Shown here: positions 1-9,308 of the stretch, piece by piece | How the letters are laid out: the number at the start of each line of letters is the position of its first letter | Position numbering within the stretch: the first letter of the stretch is position 1 | Source of the DNA: Arachidicoccus terrestris | GTDB taxonomy: Bacteria > Bacteroidota > Bacteroidia > Chitinophagales > Chitinophagaceae | Reading direction: 5' to 3' | NCBI RefSeq assembly: GCF_020042345.1 | Contig: NZ_CP083387.1 | Span: forward strand, 4,774,001 to 4,838,000 | Length of the DNA: 64,000 nt | Made by a program: the position numbers and the translations under genes | Notes under the pieces: generated by a model | Database searches by the model: none | Seen by the model: the letters and a program-made list of their open reading frames with translations, nothing else | What the model was told of the DNA's origin: nothing

Positions 1-2
1 TC

Positions 3-608
3 GCAGAAAGAAAAAAGTCTCCTGAACAATTTCCTCCGGATATAACACACGGGATTGCTAACGGGATGTGGCTGGCGATTGTCACGATGTCCACAACCGG
101 TTATGGAGACAGAGCGCCAATCACGTTATGGGGAAGGATTATTGCAGGTTGCTGGATGGTCATCTCCATCATCTTCGCCACTTCCATGGTAGCCGGAATT
201 GCCAGTACGCTAACACTGACAGGGATGGGCAGCAATACCATCACCGAAGCCCGGCAACTTACGGGAAAAACAGTAGCCACTCCTTCTTTTCAGGTATCCA
301 AATCTTTTTTAGATGAATTTAAGGCAAAGGCGGTTAAGACCCAATCATTAACAGAAGCTTACCAGCTCCTGCAACAGAAAAAAGTGGCCGCCATTGTTTT
401 TGACCGCCCCCAACTGCTATATTTTCAAAAAGAACATCCGAGCGATAATATTATCGTCAGCCGTTCGGTTTACGACCCTACCGGTTACGGGTTTGCATTT
501 CCCTTGAAAAGCCCTTTGATAAAGAAGGTCAATATCCGTATGTTACAATTAAATGAGCTAGGTAGTGTGAAGCATATAATAAAAGCCTGGATTGATGCAG
601 AGAACTAA
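3..608 (+). CDS. Ligand-gated potassium-type ion channel with periplasmic-binding-like domain (5' end outside window)
   Basis: The reading frame is open to the left edge, so the N-terminus is missing; the first ATG at 66 is internal. The visible part begins in the pore region. The sequence FPPDI...GIANGMWLAIVTM leads into the selectivity filter TTGYGD, followed by a hydrophobic helix (about residues 45-68). After it comes half of a bacterial solute-binding domain (SBP_bac_3 type), ending in a typical C-terminal helix. This order (binding-lobe half, pore, second lobe half) is that of prokaryotic glutamate-receptor-like channels of the GluR0 type. Those are inner-membrane K+-selective channels opened by a periplasmic ligand. 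The ligand cannot be read from what is present. Confidence is high for the pore and moderate for the receptor class. Confidence 0.8.
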   Translation, partial: AERKKSPEQFPPDITHGIANGMWLAIVTMSTTGYGDRAPITLWGRIIAGCWMVISIIFATSMVAGIASTLTLTGMGSNTITEARQLTGKTVATPSFQVSKSFLDEFKAKAVKTQSLTEAYQLLQQKKVAAIVFDRPQLLYFQKEHPSDNIIVSRSVYDPTGYGFAFPLKSPLIKKVNIRMLQLNELGSVKHIIKAWIDAEN

Positions 609-719
609 TAAGGTATGATCTACCCACCGAATTGTAGTAATGTCGGCGGGAGCTTAAACCCACCATTGCTGCAAAATCGTCATTAGGCAGGATGAAATAG
701 CCTGACTACATCCGGAGGC

Positions 720-1904
720 TCATTTTCTGTCGCTCTGAACAAAGAAAATAAACGCAAAGAAGCCCATACATGCGAACAATGCACCATATAAAAATACCGC
801 TTCATGGCTAACCCTGTCCCACAGTTGCCCGGCAACGTTACTGGCAATCAAACCACTTAACCCTATTGTAGCCGCATACCAGCCTATACCGCTTGCCTTT
901 AAATGCTGTGGCACAAAATCAGCAGCCAGGGCTTTTCCTACGGAACGAAAAATACCCTGATACAGGCCATATAAGCAAAACAGAGAGCCAATAGCCCACA
1001 AATTTTTGGTTAAAGCGAATCCTACATAGGTCATAATGTAAGTAAGCAATGACAATAACAACATATTTTTTCTTCCTATCTTATCTGAAATATGCCCCGC
1101 CGGATAGGATATCAGGGCGGCAATCAGGTTAAAGACGGCGTAGATAATAATCGTGTCCCTAAAGGATATTCCTAAGTCTCTGCTTTGCAGGATAAGAAAG
1201 GCATTACTTGAATTGCCAAGACTAAACAATGCTGTTACGACCAGGTACTTTTTGTAGTTGAGTGTAAATTGTCTGAACTTAAAATCTAGCTTCGTTTTGG
1301 AAGATATCGGAACTTTTTTTTCTTTAACGAACAGGATCATCAATACGGCGATGGTGCCCGGAATAACTGAAAGGAAGAAAACACTTCGCAAAGAAAACCC
1401 CAATATAAAAATGACAAATACAGCCACCAATGGGCCGATAAAGGCGCCAAGATTGTCGCCTGCTCCTTCTAAACCAAAGGCTTTCCCTCTATTTTTTTCA
1501 TCTGTGGATGATGCAATAAGCGCGTCACGGGGAGCAGACCGGATACCTGAGCCAAGCCTGTCCATAAATCTGGCACCCCCTACCGTTGGCCAGCCGGTCG
1601 CCAGTCCGGTAAGAGGTTTGGAAATAGCTGCCAGCAAATAGCCACAAATAGCAATCTTCTTATGCTTTTGCCATTTGTCGGACAGCCAGCCGGAAAACCC
1701 CTGCACCAGGTTCTGTGTCGTGATGGCCATCCCTTCAATAATTCCGACGATCCCACCTCCGGTTTTCAGCGTTTGTGTCAGAAAAATTGGAAGCACGGGG
1801 TACAGCATTTCTGTAGAAATATCTGAAAACAAACTGGTGAGTGCCAATAGGAGGGAATTTTTCGTCAATCCGGAAAATAGTTTATTTTTCTTACCTGTTT
1901 GCAT
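720..1904 (-). CDS. MFS transporter
   Basis: 394 residues with about 12 predicted membrane segments, the usual size for the major facilitator superfamily. The motif-A loop between TM2 and TM3 reads GWLSDKWQKHKK, and a second related loop in the C-terminal half reads GHISDKIGRKN. An N-terminal stretch with FSDISTEMLYPVLPIFL resembles efflux-type MFS members. Substrate is unknown. It is transcribed in the same direction as the copper ATPase gene to its right, about 300 bases away, so co-regulation is possible but not shown. Confidence 0.85.
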   Translation of the reverse strand: MQTGKKNKLFSGLTKNSLLLALTSLFSDISTEMLYPVLPIFLTQTLKTGGGIVGIIEGMAITTQNLVQGFSGWLSDKWQKHKKIAICGYLLAAISKPLTGLATGWPTVGGARFMDRLGSGIRSAPRDALIASSTDEKNRGKAFGLEGAGDNLGAFIGPLVAVFVIFILGFSLRSVFFLSVIPGTIAVLMILFVKEKKVPISSKTKLDFKFRQFTLNYKKYLVVTALFSLGNSSNAFLILQSRDLGISFRDTIIIYAVFNLIAALISYPAGHISDKIGRKNMLLLSLLTYIMTYVGFALTKNLWAIGSLFCLYGLYQGIFRSVGKALAADFVPQHLKASGIGWYAATIGLSGLIASNVAGQLWDRVSHEAVFLYGALFACMGFFAFIFFVQSDRK

Positions 1905-2200
1905 CGTCTGTTTAATCTATAGCTGATTGAAATTAGACCCGTAAATCACTGTTTGTCCTTTATATCACCTTTTATTAAGGTGTCTAAAACCTCTCTCTTC
2001 GATGATGGAGCCAGTCCTGGTCCAGTCACTTTTCAAAGGTAGGTTTTGTGCCTATATATTTTAATCACTTTTGCAACAGGCAGCAATAGAAAGCTGTGAT
2101 ACAATGCTCTAAAAAGTAAATAATTCTGGCATTAATCTATTGGTATACAAGGCAAAATCAGACTTTAAGGGATCTTGCGTGCCGATTTTTTTCAGCCCGA
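1905..2200. other. Intergenic region between MFS gene and copper ATPase gene
   Basis: About 296 bases without a convincing gene. Both flanking genes run leftward, so this region should hold the end of the copA transcript and the promoter of the MFS gene. I see no clear terminator with a T-tract and no recognisable RNA. Confidence 0.4.
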
Positions 2201-4696
2201 TTATATCGCCAGCTTTCTCAGTCTGAGTGAATTTAAAATAACAGATACCGAGCTAAAACTCATGGCCAGCGCGGCAATCATCGGTGAAAGCAACCAACCG
2301 AATACCGGATATAAGATACCCGCCGCAATTGGAATGCCCACCACGTTATATCCCAAGGCGAACCATAAGTTTTGCCGTATGTTTTTCACGGTTTGGGCAC
2401 TTAGCTTTCTGGCTCTGGCCATGCCGCTTAAATCGCCTTTTATCAGTGTAATTGCCGCGCTTTCCATAGCCACATCTGTACCCGTACCCATAGCAATACC
2501 GATATCGGCCTGGGAGAGCGCAGGCGCATCATTGATGCCGTCACCGGCCATTGACACCTTTTTTCCGGCGAGTTGAAACTTCTGAATCCTGGCCAATTTA
2601 TCCTGAGGCAGCAGACCAGCTTTATAGCCGTTCAACCCCAAAATTTCGCTCACAGCCTTTGCGGTATGCTCGTTATCCCCTGTCAGCATCCAGACTTCCA
2701 AGCCCTCCTCCTGTAGTTTTCCGACAGCTTCCTTGGCACCAGGTTTTATCTTATCCGAAATCACCACGTAACCCAAGAGTTCCGATCCGGATGAAAGATA
2801 GGACACGGTTTTACCCAATAGCTGTTCTTTCTTTACTTGTTCTGCTATTGTTGCAGAAATATTTACGGTTTGCTGTTCCATCAGTTTTATATTTCCTAAA
2901 GCGACTTTTTTCTGGTCCAGAACAGCGATAACCCCTTTCCCTCCGATGGCTTCAAAACCCGAAACAGTTTTTGGGGTGATCTTTTTTTCCTTGCCAAACC
3001 GAAGCGCTGCTTGTGCCAAAGGATGCTCACTGCCGCTGTTCACCGAAACGATCTTTTGTAAAACATCATTATCACTTAGTGTGGTGCTGACATTCACCAC
3101 TTTTTCTACAGAAGGCTTGCCTTCCGTTAATGTTCCGGTTTTATCAATCACCACCATGTCCATTTCTCTTAGCTTTTCCAGGGCCTCTGCATTTTTTATC
3201 AGTATGCCTGCCCCTGCGCCTTTACCTACCCCGACCATTACAGACATCGGTGTGGCCAGTCCCAGGGCGCAGGGACAAGCCACGATCTGCACCGAAACTG
3301 CATTGACCAGCGCAAATACATGGGCGGGCGCCGGCCCCCATATTGACCAAATAACAAAAGTGATAAAGGCAATCACCACCACAATCGGCACAAAATAACC
3401 GGAAATCTTATCGGCCAGTTTTTGCACCGGGGCTTTGGAACGGCTGGCTCTATTGACCATATCTATAATCTGTGAAAGCAGTGTCTCTGCACCCACTTTT
3501 TCGGCAGTCATCACAAAGGTCTTATTGCCATTGATCGTCCCGGCCTTTACACCGTCTCCTATTTTTTTATCGACCGGCATCGGCTCACCGGTAATCATTG
3601 ATTCATCGATCGGCGAATCGCCTTCTTTAATCCTTCCGTCTACCGGTACTTTCTCTCCGGGCTTTACCCGTAGCAGATCACCTTCATGAATATCATCAAT
3701 AGCGACCTGCACTTCTTTACCCTCCATAATTTTAGTAGCGGTATTGGGCGCTAATTTTAACAGCGCCCGAATAGCTGAATTTGTTTTTCCATGGGCGCGA
3801 GCCTCCATTAACTGGCCCAGTAGCACCAGTGTAAGTATAACAGTACTCGCCTCAAAATATACGTAGACAGTACCTTGCCGGGTTTTGAATTCATCAGGAA
3901 AGATGCCTGGAAAAAATACAGAAACAACACTAAAGACCCAGGCTATACCTGCGCCGATGCCGATCAGCGTAAACATGTTTAAATGCCAGCTGACAATAGA
4001 TCGCCAGGCCCTTTCAAAGAAAATCCAGGCAGCATAGAAAACAACGGGAAGAGATAAAGCAAGCTCGATCCAGTTCCAATATTTAAGATCCATTATTTTA
4101 AACAGCGGGTTGGCAGGGAGCATTTCCGACATGGCAATGATAAAAACAGGCACTGTAAAAAAAACGGCAATTTTAAATTTTCGCAACAGCATTTTATAGG
4201 TCTGATCTTCATTACCATCGCTGGCTCTGTTCATTGGCACCAGATCCATGCCGCAAATGGGGTAGCTTCCCGGCTCATCCCGGATAATTTCCGGATGCAT
4301 CGAGCAAATATATCGGACTGCTTGTAGAGTAGGTTGCTTTATCAAATCCATACCACAAACAGGGCAGCTTCCAGATTGAGGATAGGTCTTATCTCCTTCA
4401 CAATGCATGGGACAATAATACACGCTGCTATCTTTATTTTCTGAATTTCCTTTATCTTCATTTAAGCCGGCCGGATGGTGATGCGCCATGTCAGCGGGCA
4501 GTATTTTATATTGAGAATCCTTCAAAGCGTCCTGCAACTTTTCCAGCGGAACATGCTTTTCCATTTCGATGGCTGCCTGCTTTTTTTTGAGGTCAACAGC
4601 TACTTCCTTTACTCCTGGCACCCCTTTTAAAGCCCTTTTAACGGCAGTGCGACACCCCTCGCAACTCATGCCTTCTATGGAATAGGTATGGATCAT
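2201..4696 (-). CDS. copA: Copper-translocating P1B-type ATPase with HMA and two heavy-metal-binding domains
   Basis: 831 residues. An N-terminal HMA domain carries GMSCEGC (residues 9-15). Two short heavy-metal-binding domains follow at about 92-120 (YYCPMH...CPVCGMDL) and 127-155 (YICSMHPE...YPICGMDL); the second lacks one Cys, with Tyr in its place. The catalytic core has the ion-site CPC motif (VACPCALG, near 473), phosphorylation motif DKTGTLT (near 519), an SEHPLA HP motif and GDGINDAP (near 717). CPC with HP marks a Cu+ (or Ag+) exporter of the inner membrane. The Cus-type efflux genes at 6.5-14.4 kb would move the same metal on across the outer membrane. Expression is probably copper-induced; no operator was identified. 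Confidence 0.95.
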   Translation of the reverse strand: MIHTYSIEGMSCEGCRTAVKRALKGVPGVKEVAVDLKKKQAAIEMEKHVPLEKLQDALKDSQYKILPADMAHHHPAGLNEDKGNSENKDSSVYYCPMHCEGDKTYPQSGSCPVCGMDLIKQPTLQAVRYICSMHPEIIRDEPGSYPICGMDLVPMNRASDGNEDQTYKMLLRKFKIAVFFTVPVFIIAMSEMLPANPLFKIMDLKYWNWIELALSLPVVFYAAWIFFERAWRSIVSWHLNMFTLIGIGAGIAWVFSVVSVFFPGIFPDEFKTRQGTVYVYFEASTVILTLVLLGQLMEARAHGKTNSAIRALLKLAPNTATKIMEGKEVQVAIDDIHEGDLLRVKPGEKVPVDGRIKEGDSPIDESMITGEPMPVDKKIGDGVKAGTINGNKTFVMTAEKVGAETLLSQIIDMVNRASRSKAPVQKLADKISGYFVPIVVVIAFITFVIWSIWGPAPAHVFALVNAVSVQIVACPCALGLATPMSVMVGVGKGAGAGILIKNAEALEKLREMDMVVIDKTGTLTEGKPSVEKVVNVSTTLSDNDVLQKIVSVNSGSEHPLAQAALRFGKEKKITPKTVSGFEAIGGKGVIAVLDQKKVALGNIKLMEQQTVNISATIAEQVKKEQLLGKTVSYLSSGSELLGYVVISDKIKPGAKEAVGKLQEEGLEVWMLTGDNEHTAKAVSEILGLNGYKAGLLPQDKLARIQKFQLAGKKVSMAGDGINDAPALSQADIGIAMGTGTDVAMESAAITLIKGDLSGMARARKLSAQTVKNIRQNLWFALGYNVVGIPIAAGILYPVFGWLLSPMIAALAMSFSSVSVILNSLRLRKLAI

Positions 4697-5099
4697 CTCA
4701 ACCTCCTTCTATTTATCAGGCCAAACAGCTCTTTAACTTCAATAACCGCCGGCCATCGCCACTTGCTGTTTTGCCACCTAACCTTTTTGGTTCAAAAATG
4801 TTGCCAGACCCCGGCACTCTTGCAGGTTAAACGGTGTTAAATAGCTCAACGAAAGAAATTCAAGGGACAATTCTCCTTATACCATGCGAAGCCTTATATG
4901 AACCTGTCTTTGCCATTCCAATGAATTAATTATTATATATATTTGTTAAATTTAAATATAATAATTATTGACCAAACTTACAAGTTTTATAAATTATAAA
5001 TAATAATTTTACTCACAGTTACTCATACTAAGTTAAAAATATTCAACTATTGTATATAATATATCATATATTATATTAAATAATTTAAAGTTAAATTAT
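4697..5099. other. AT-rich divergent intergenic region (copA / narK-like)
   Basis: About 400 bases separating the leftward copper ATPase gene from the rightward NarK-type gene, so it should contain both promoters. From about 4920 on it is extremely AT-rich and contains several imperfect inverted repeats of A and T, plus one perfect palindrome listed separately. No ORF is credible here. Confidence 0.5.
5054..5076. promoter_or_regulatory. Perfect 11-bp AT palindrome upstream of the NarK-type gene
   Basis: Arms of 11 bases (ATATAATATAT and its exact complement) are separated by a single C at 5065. The site sits 24 bases before the first possible start (5100) and 87 before the alternative start (5163). 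Position and symmetry fit an operator or promoter element. In a region this AT-rich, chance palindromes are common. Confidence 0.3.
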
Positions 5100-6416
5100 A
5101 TGTATAAACCTTCGAATGAGCCTTTAGAAAAATTAAATATATTTAGCTTAAAGGGGATCCAGATGAAGACCTTTCATATTACCTGGTGTATGTTCTTTAT
5201 CTGTTTTTTTGGATGGTTCGGTTTAGCACCCTTAATGCCCTTCATCCGGGACGATTTACATTTAACGAAACCCCAGATCGGAAACCTGGTGATTATTTCT
5301 GTTTCTACAACCATTATCGCGAGATTGATTATCGGGAAGCTTTGTGATAACTGGGGGCCTAGAAAAACAGCGATACGACTGCTTTTGGCAGGCTCTTTAC
5401 CTGTCATGTCAGTAGGTCTGGCCCATAACTATACAACCTTGCTTTTATTCAGGGGGGCAATTGGCATTATCGGCGCCTCTTTTGTGATCACACAATACCA
5501 TACTACAATGATGTTTGCACCTAAAATCAAGGGAACTGCCAATGCTTTTACCGGGGGCTGGGGCAATCTCGGAGGAGGGGTCACAAATATGGTGATGCCT
5601 TTAATCTTTGCTGCCATCGTTAGCTTTGGGTATACCAAACCGGAAGCCTGGCGCTATGCCATGATTTTTCCCGGCGTACTCATGTGGCTGACGGCCTGGT
5701 TGTATGCTAAGTTTACCAAAGATACGCCAGCGGGCAATTTCGGGGAGATTGACTACCAAAAGAAGACAAGGAAGAAGACAGACTGGCGTCTATTAAGGGA
5801 TTGGCGTATCTGGGCACTGACCCTGGGATATGCGACCTGCTTTGGTGTGGAAATCACTTTTGATAATGTAGCTGCCCTTCACTTTGTAGACAATTTTCAC
5901 CTATCGCTTAAAACGGCAGGAATATGTGCAGGTATTTTTGGGGGCATGAATTTGTTTGCACGCGCATTGGGAGGATATATATCAGATAAAACAGGAGAAA
6001 AATATGGGATGCGCGGCAAAGGCCTGTTCTTAGCCTTCATGCTATTATTGGAAGGCATCGGCTTACTTTTATTTGCAGCTTCCGGCACCTTGTTAATGGC
6101 TATGATTTGTATGCTGGTTTTTGCCTTATTTTTAAAAATGGCCAACGGCGCGACCTATGGAATCGTTCCTTTTATTAATAAAGATAATGTAGGTCTTGTC
6201 AGTGGAATTGTCGGAGCAGGTGGTAATTTTGGAGGGATGTTATTCGGCTTTCTTTTTAAAAGCGAAAACATTACCTACATACAAGCCTTCAATTGTATAG
6301 GCGTGTCCATTATTTGTGTCTCTGTGGTTATTTTGATTTCAAAATTCACCAAACCCCGCCATAAACGGGCTCAGGCAAATAAGATCACTCCAGTATTAGC
6401 TTTGGAAAAAGATTAG
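5100..6416 (+). CDS. narK: NarK-type nitrate/nitrite transporter (MFS)
   Basis: 438 residues if started at 5100. An ATG at 5163, giving MKTFHITWCMFF and going straight into TM1, is at least as likely; a purine-rich AAAGGGG lies ahead of it. Both nitrate-signature motifs of the nitrate/nitrite porter family are present: GGWGNLGGGVTN in TM5 and VGAGGNFGGMLFG in TM11. A conserved Arg in TM2 (ARLIIGK) and another in TM8 (FARALGG) are where this family binds substrate. The protein acts in the inner membrane. No nitrate or nitrite reductase is in the window, so the porter is separated from any assimilation or respiration genes. The gene is divergent from copA. Confidence 0.85.
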   Translation: MYKPSNEPLEKLNIFSLKGIQMKTFHITWCMFFICFFGWFGLAPLMPFIRDDLHLTKPQIGNLVIISVSTTIIARLIIGKLCDNWGPRKTAIRLLLAGSLPVMSVGLAHNYTTLLLFRGAIGIIGASFVITQYHTTMMFAPKIKGTANAFTGGWGNLGGGVTNMVMPLIFAAIVSFGYTKPEAWRYAMIFPGVLMWLTAWLYAKFTKDTPAGNFGEIDYQKKTRKKTDWRLLRDWRIWALTLGYATCFGVEITFDNVAALHFVDNFHLSLKTAGICAGIFGGMNLFARALGGYISDKTGEKYGMRGKGLFLAFMLLLEGIGLLLFAASGTLLMAMICMLVFALFLKMANGATYGIVPFINKDNVGLVSGIVGAGGNFGGMLFGFLFKSENITYIQAFNCIGVSIICVSVVILISKFTKPRHKRAQANKITPVLALEKD

Positions 6417-6505
6417 TGCAGGATGGCAATTAAAGGGACAGCGCGACTGTCAATCCATTTGACGGTGCAGTATTATAAGACCAGTGTCAGGCGAGTCTTG
6501 TTCAT

Positions 6506-7939
6506 TTATTTACTTTTGCCTTTCATTTTCATGTCGGACATCTGCATGCCCATCATGTTGGCGCCGGCGCCATATCGTAAAATATATTCGCTGTTGAGTA
6601 AATAGGTGCCCCCGGTGACCACTTTTTCGCCTGGCTGCACACCATGCAGCACCGCCACTTCAGTAGCATTGTCACTGCCCAACGCTACCTTTCTGCGCTC
6701 AAACTTATTGCCCGGCTGAGCAACCCATATATATCTATTCTTTTCTCCGTATATAACGGAAGACCTCGGCACAAGCACGCCGGGCTGTCCTGGGGATGTC
6801 TGTAGATATACATAGGCCAGCATTCCTGGCTGTACCTGCCCCCCAGGGTTATCGATAGCAATATTTAACAGATGTATCCGGGTATTTTTTTGATTGACCG
6901 GATTATTAAAGACGATGGAACCGGATAGTAGTTGACCGGGGAAGCCCTCCAATGCTACCTTGATCTCCGGCTGCGAGGCCAGTAGGGGCAATTCGTTGTC
7001 ATACAACTCTGCTTGTACCCAAAGGGTCTTATTTCCGGTGAGCTCAAGGACAGCGTCACCTTCTTTCAGGTGATCGCCCTGCTGTTTTACTTTTTGCGTC
7101 AGATAGCCAGAGACCTTACTGTAAACAGTTATTTTGCCGCTGGGTTCCATTTGCCTTAAACGATCGATTTGCCGAGCGGTTAATCCCCAGCGCCGGAGTT
7201 TTTGCCTCATCGCCACCAGCGTGGAGGTAAAATCAACGGAGGCCTCCTTAAAAAGATCCTTTTGCTCAAGCGCTAACCGGTAATCCTTTTCCGCTGACAG
7301 CAGATCCGGACTATATAGCTCATAGAGTTTTTGTCCTACTGCCACTTTTTCGCCGGGGTTTCGCACGTACATCTGTTCAATCCAACCACCCACCCAGGCA
7401 CTCACCACCCGGTGCTGCTCAGGATCAAAAATAGTGGTCCCGGTAAGGACCCGCTGTCCTTTCAGAGATGCCTGTTTTGCAGTATCGATCCGGATACCGG
7501 CCAACTGCTGCTCTCTGGGCGGAAGCATCAATTGTGTGGTCATGGAGTCCATGACTTTTCCCTGGCTCTCCTTTTTTTCCATAGGTACCAGTTTCATCTC
7601 GCAGATGGGACATTTACCAGGTTTCTCCGACCGGACATCGTGATGCATGGGACAGGTATAAAAGGTTGTTTCCTTTTGTCCGGTTATTGTGTCATCTGCC
7701 CTTTGCGGTGCTTCTGCTTTTTCGACAGGCACTAACTTCATATCACAGATAGGACATTTACCAGGCTTCTCCGACCGGACATCCTGGTGCATCGGACAGG
7801 TGTAAAATGCAACTTCTTTTTTTTGTATGGCAGTATCTTTACCTCCAGTCGTTTTACTGTTCTTATCAACACCGCGATTATTTTGACATGCCACCATACC
7901 TATGGCAAGTATTGCAATAATAATTTTTGTGTACAACAT
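6506..7939 (-). CDS. cusB: CusB-like RND efflux adaptor with two heavy-metal-binding domains
   Basis: 477 residues. It starts with a lipoprotein signal (hydrophobic stretch ending in MVACQNN), so the adaptor is probably anchored in the inner membrane facing the periplasm. Two nearly identical metal-binding domains follow (about 47-73 and 93-119), each of the form YTCPMH...KPGKCPIC-D/E-MKLVP. They replace the CGM of other copies by CDM or CEM. The rest is a membrane-fusion protein: barrel-sandwich halves around the alpha-hairpin (about 200-260), then beta-barrel and membrane-proximal domains ending near VVTGGTYLL. The C-terminal tail is Met-rich (MMGMQMSDMKMK). It is last in the efflux operon, 28 bases after the other adaptor gene. 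Confidence 0.9.
   Translation of the reverse strand: MLYTKIIIAILAIGMVACQNNRGVDKNSKTTGGKDTAIQKKEVAFYTCPMHQDVRSEKPGKCPICDMKLVPVEKAEAPQRADDTITGQKETTFYTCPMHHDVRSEKPGKCPICEMKLVPMEKKESQGKVMDSMTTQLMLPPREQQLAGIRIDTAKQASLKGQRVLTGTTIFDPEQHRVVSAWVGGWIEQMYVRNPGEKVAVGQKLYELYSPDLLSAEKDYRLALEQKDLFKEASVDFTSTLVAMRQKLRRWGLTARQIDRLRQMEPSGKITVYSKVSGYLTQKVKQQGDHLKEGDAVLELTGNKTLWVQAELYDNELPLLASQPEIKVALEGFPGQLLSGSIVFNNPVNQKNTRIHLLNIAIDNPGGQVQPGMLAYVYLQTSPGQPGVLVPRSSVIYGEKNRYIWVAQPGNKFERRKVALGSDNATEVAVLHGVQPGEKVVTGGTYLLNSEYILRYGAGANMMGMQMSDMKMKGKSK
7585..7807. repeat. Tandem duplication of a heavy-metal-binding module inside the adaptor gene
   Basis: Bases 7585-7663 and 7729-7807 are direct copies of 79 bases. I count 12 differences, about 85% identity by eye. 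They encode the two successive metal-binding modules of the adaptor. The identity at DNA level argues for a fairly recent internal duplication. Confidence 0.85.
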
Positions 7940-7967
7940 TTTTTACTATTTTATTTTAAGAAATTAT

Positions 7968-9272
7968 TTATTCGATAAAACTATCACTGTCTACCATATA
8001 GGCCGCATTCGCTGCAATTTTATCGCCAGCTGCAATGCCCTTAAGAATCTGAATACCTTGACTTGTTTGTATACCGGTCTTTACATTTCTGACATGAAAG
8101 ACATCCTGGTGCTGTTTATCCTGCACCCAGACCACCGTCCTTTGCCCCAGGCGGTTGATGGCCGAAAGGGGCACAAACACTTGATCTGGTGCACCAGCGC
8201 CGGCGACAGCAATCTTTCCCTGAATCAGGGTACCTATTTTCCAGGCGGGAGGCAGATGATCCAAATAGACGCGGATGCTGGCCGTTTTCTCCTGCTGGAG
8301 TCGGGCTGGCGGTACAAAATCCACTTGTCCGGTTAACGCATGACCGGGACTAGCCTCCGCATACAGGCGGACGGCATCTCCTCTATGCAGGCGCCAGACA
8401 TCCGGCGTAAAGACGTCCAGCAGCGCCCACGCCCGGTGGATATTCTGAATAGAAAATATGGTTTGACCTCTATCAACATACATGCCTTCCCCAACACCGA
8501 GCGGCTCAGGCTGGGCATCACTTTGTGCAGTCGTTACACGATCGCCCCTACCGACCGCCATATCCATATCGGCTTGTCCCTCAGACATAGCCATCTGCCC
8601 ACTAGCCGCATTTGTTTTTGTTAAAATACCACTGAACGGACTATAAATAGTCACTTCTGTTAAGGGCTGGCCGCTCTGTATAACCTTTTGTACTTCAGCG
8701 ACACGCATCCCCAGATTAAGCAGTTGATCCTTAATGCCACTGATAAGCGCCGAATCCCTATCTTTCAGAACCTGTAAAAGATTTCTTTGTATACTGAGTA
8801 GTTCGGGACTATAGATATCCATCAGCGGTTGCCCCTTTTTGATAGACTGATTCGAATATTTTACATAGAGCTTTTCAATGCGGCCGGTAACTCTAGAACT
8901 TATTGTATTCAGATCACGCTTGTCAAAGTCGATATATCCTTGTGCAGTGATCGTGTCGGCGGCACTTGCCTTTACCGCCTCAACAACTTTGAACGCACCA
9001 ATTACTGTCTGGGTAACAGGCTCGGTCAGATAACGCAATGAAGAATCTAAAGAGGCAGCGTTCTGACCGGAAGACGTGACCTTGATGAGCTTCATACCGC
9101 AAATGGGGCACTTGCCGGGTTTTTCTTTGTGTACCTGCGGATGCATAGAGCAGGTATAATAAGCGTCTGACTTGGCCTTTAACCGGGAATGGTCTGTCCC
9201 ACAACCGGATAATATCCAAACAAGCCCCCATAAAGGAATCAAATAATACCAGGATAATTTTGTCAATTTCAT
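7968..9272 (-). CDS. cusB: Second CusB-like RND efflux adaptor with one heavy-metal-binding domain
   Basis: 434 residues. A lipoprotein signal (WILSGCGTDHS) is followed by a single metal-binding domain (about 40-66, YTCSMHPQ...KPGKCPICGMKLI). The membrane-fusion core follows: IEKLYVKYSNQSIKKGQPL, hairpin region, YSPFSGILTK, then the beta-barrel domain. A central Met-rich insert (about 225-245) may add metal ligands. It is the homologue of the gene just downstream but clearly divergent from it, so the operon encodes two different adaptors for one pump. The 28-base gap to the next gene suggests one transcript. Confidence 0.9.
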   Translation of the reverse strand: MKLTKLSWYYLIPLWGLVWILSGCGTDHSRLKAKSDAYYTCSMHPQVHKEKPGKCPICGMKLIKVTSSGQNAASLDSSLRYLTEPVTQTVIGAFKVVEAVKASAADTITAQGYIDFDKRDLNTISSRVTGRIEKLYVKYSNQSIKKGQPLMDIYSPELLSIQRNLLQVLKDRDSALISGIKDQLLNLGMRVAEVQKVIQSGQPLTEVTIYSPFSGILTKTNAASGQMAMSEGQADMDMAVGRGDRVTTAQSDAQPEPLGVGEGMYVDRGQTIFSIQNIHRAWALLDVFTPDVWRLHRGDAVRLYAEASPGHALTGQVDFVPPARLQQEKTASIRVYLDHLPPAWKIGTLIQGKIAVAGAGAPDQVFVPLSAINRLGQRTVVWVQDKQHQDVFHVRNVKTGIQTSQGIQILKGIAAGDKIAANAAYMVDSDSFIE

Positions 9273-9308
9273 TTTTATTCATTTAACTGCCAAAGAGGCA
9301 ATGGTTCA

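Noticed and set aside
4921-5000. AT-rich inverted repeats as a replication origin or attachment site
   Set aside because: No DnaA-box cluster or integrase gene nearby; base composition alone explains them.
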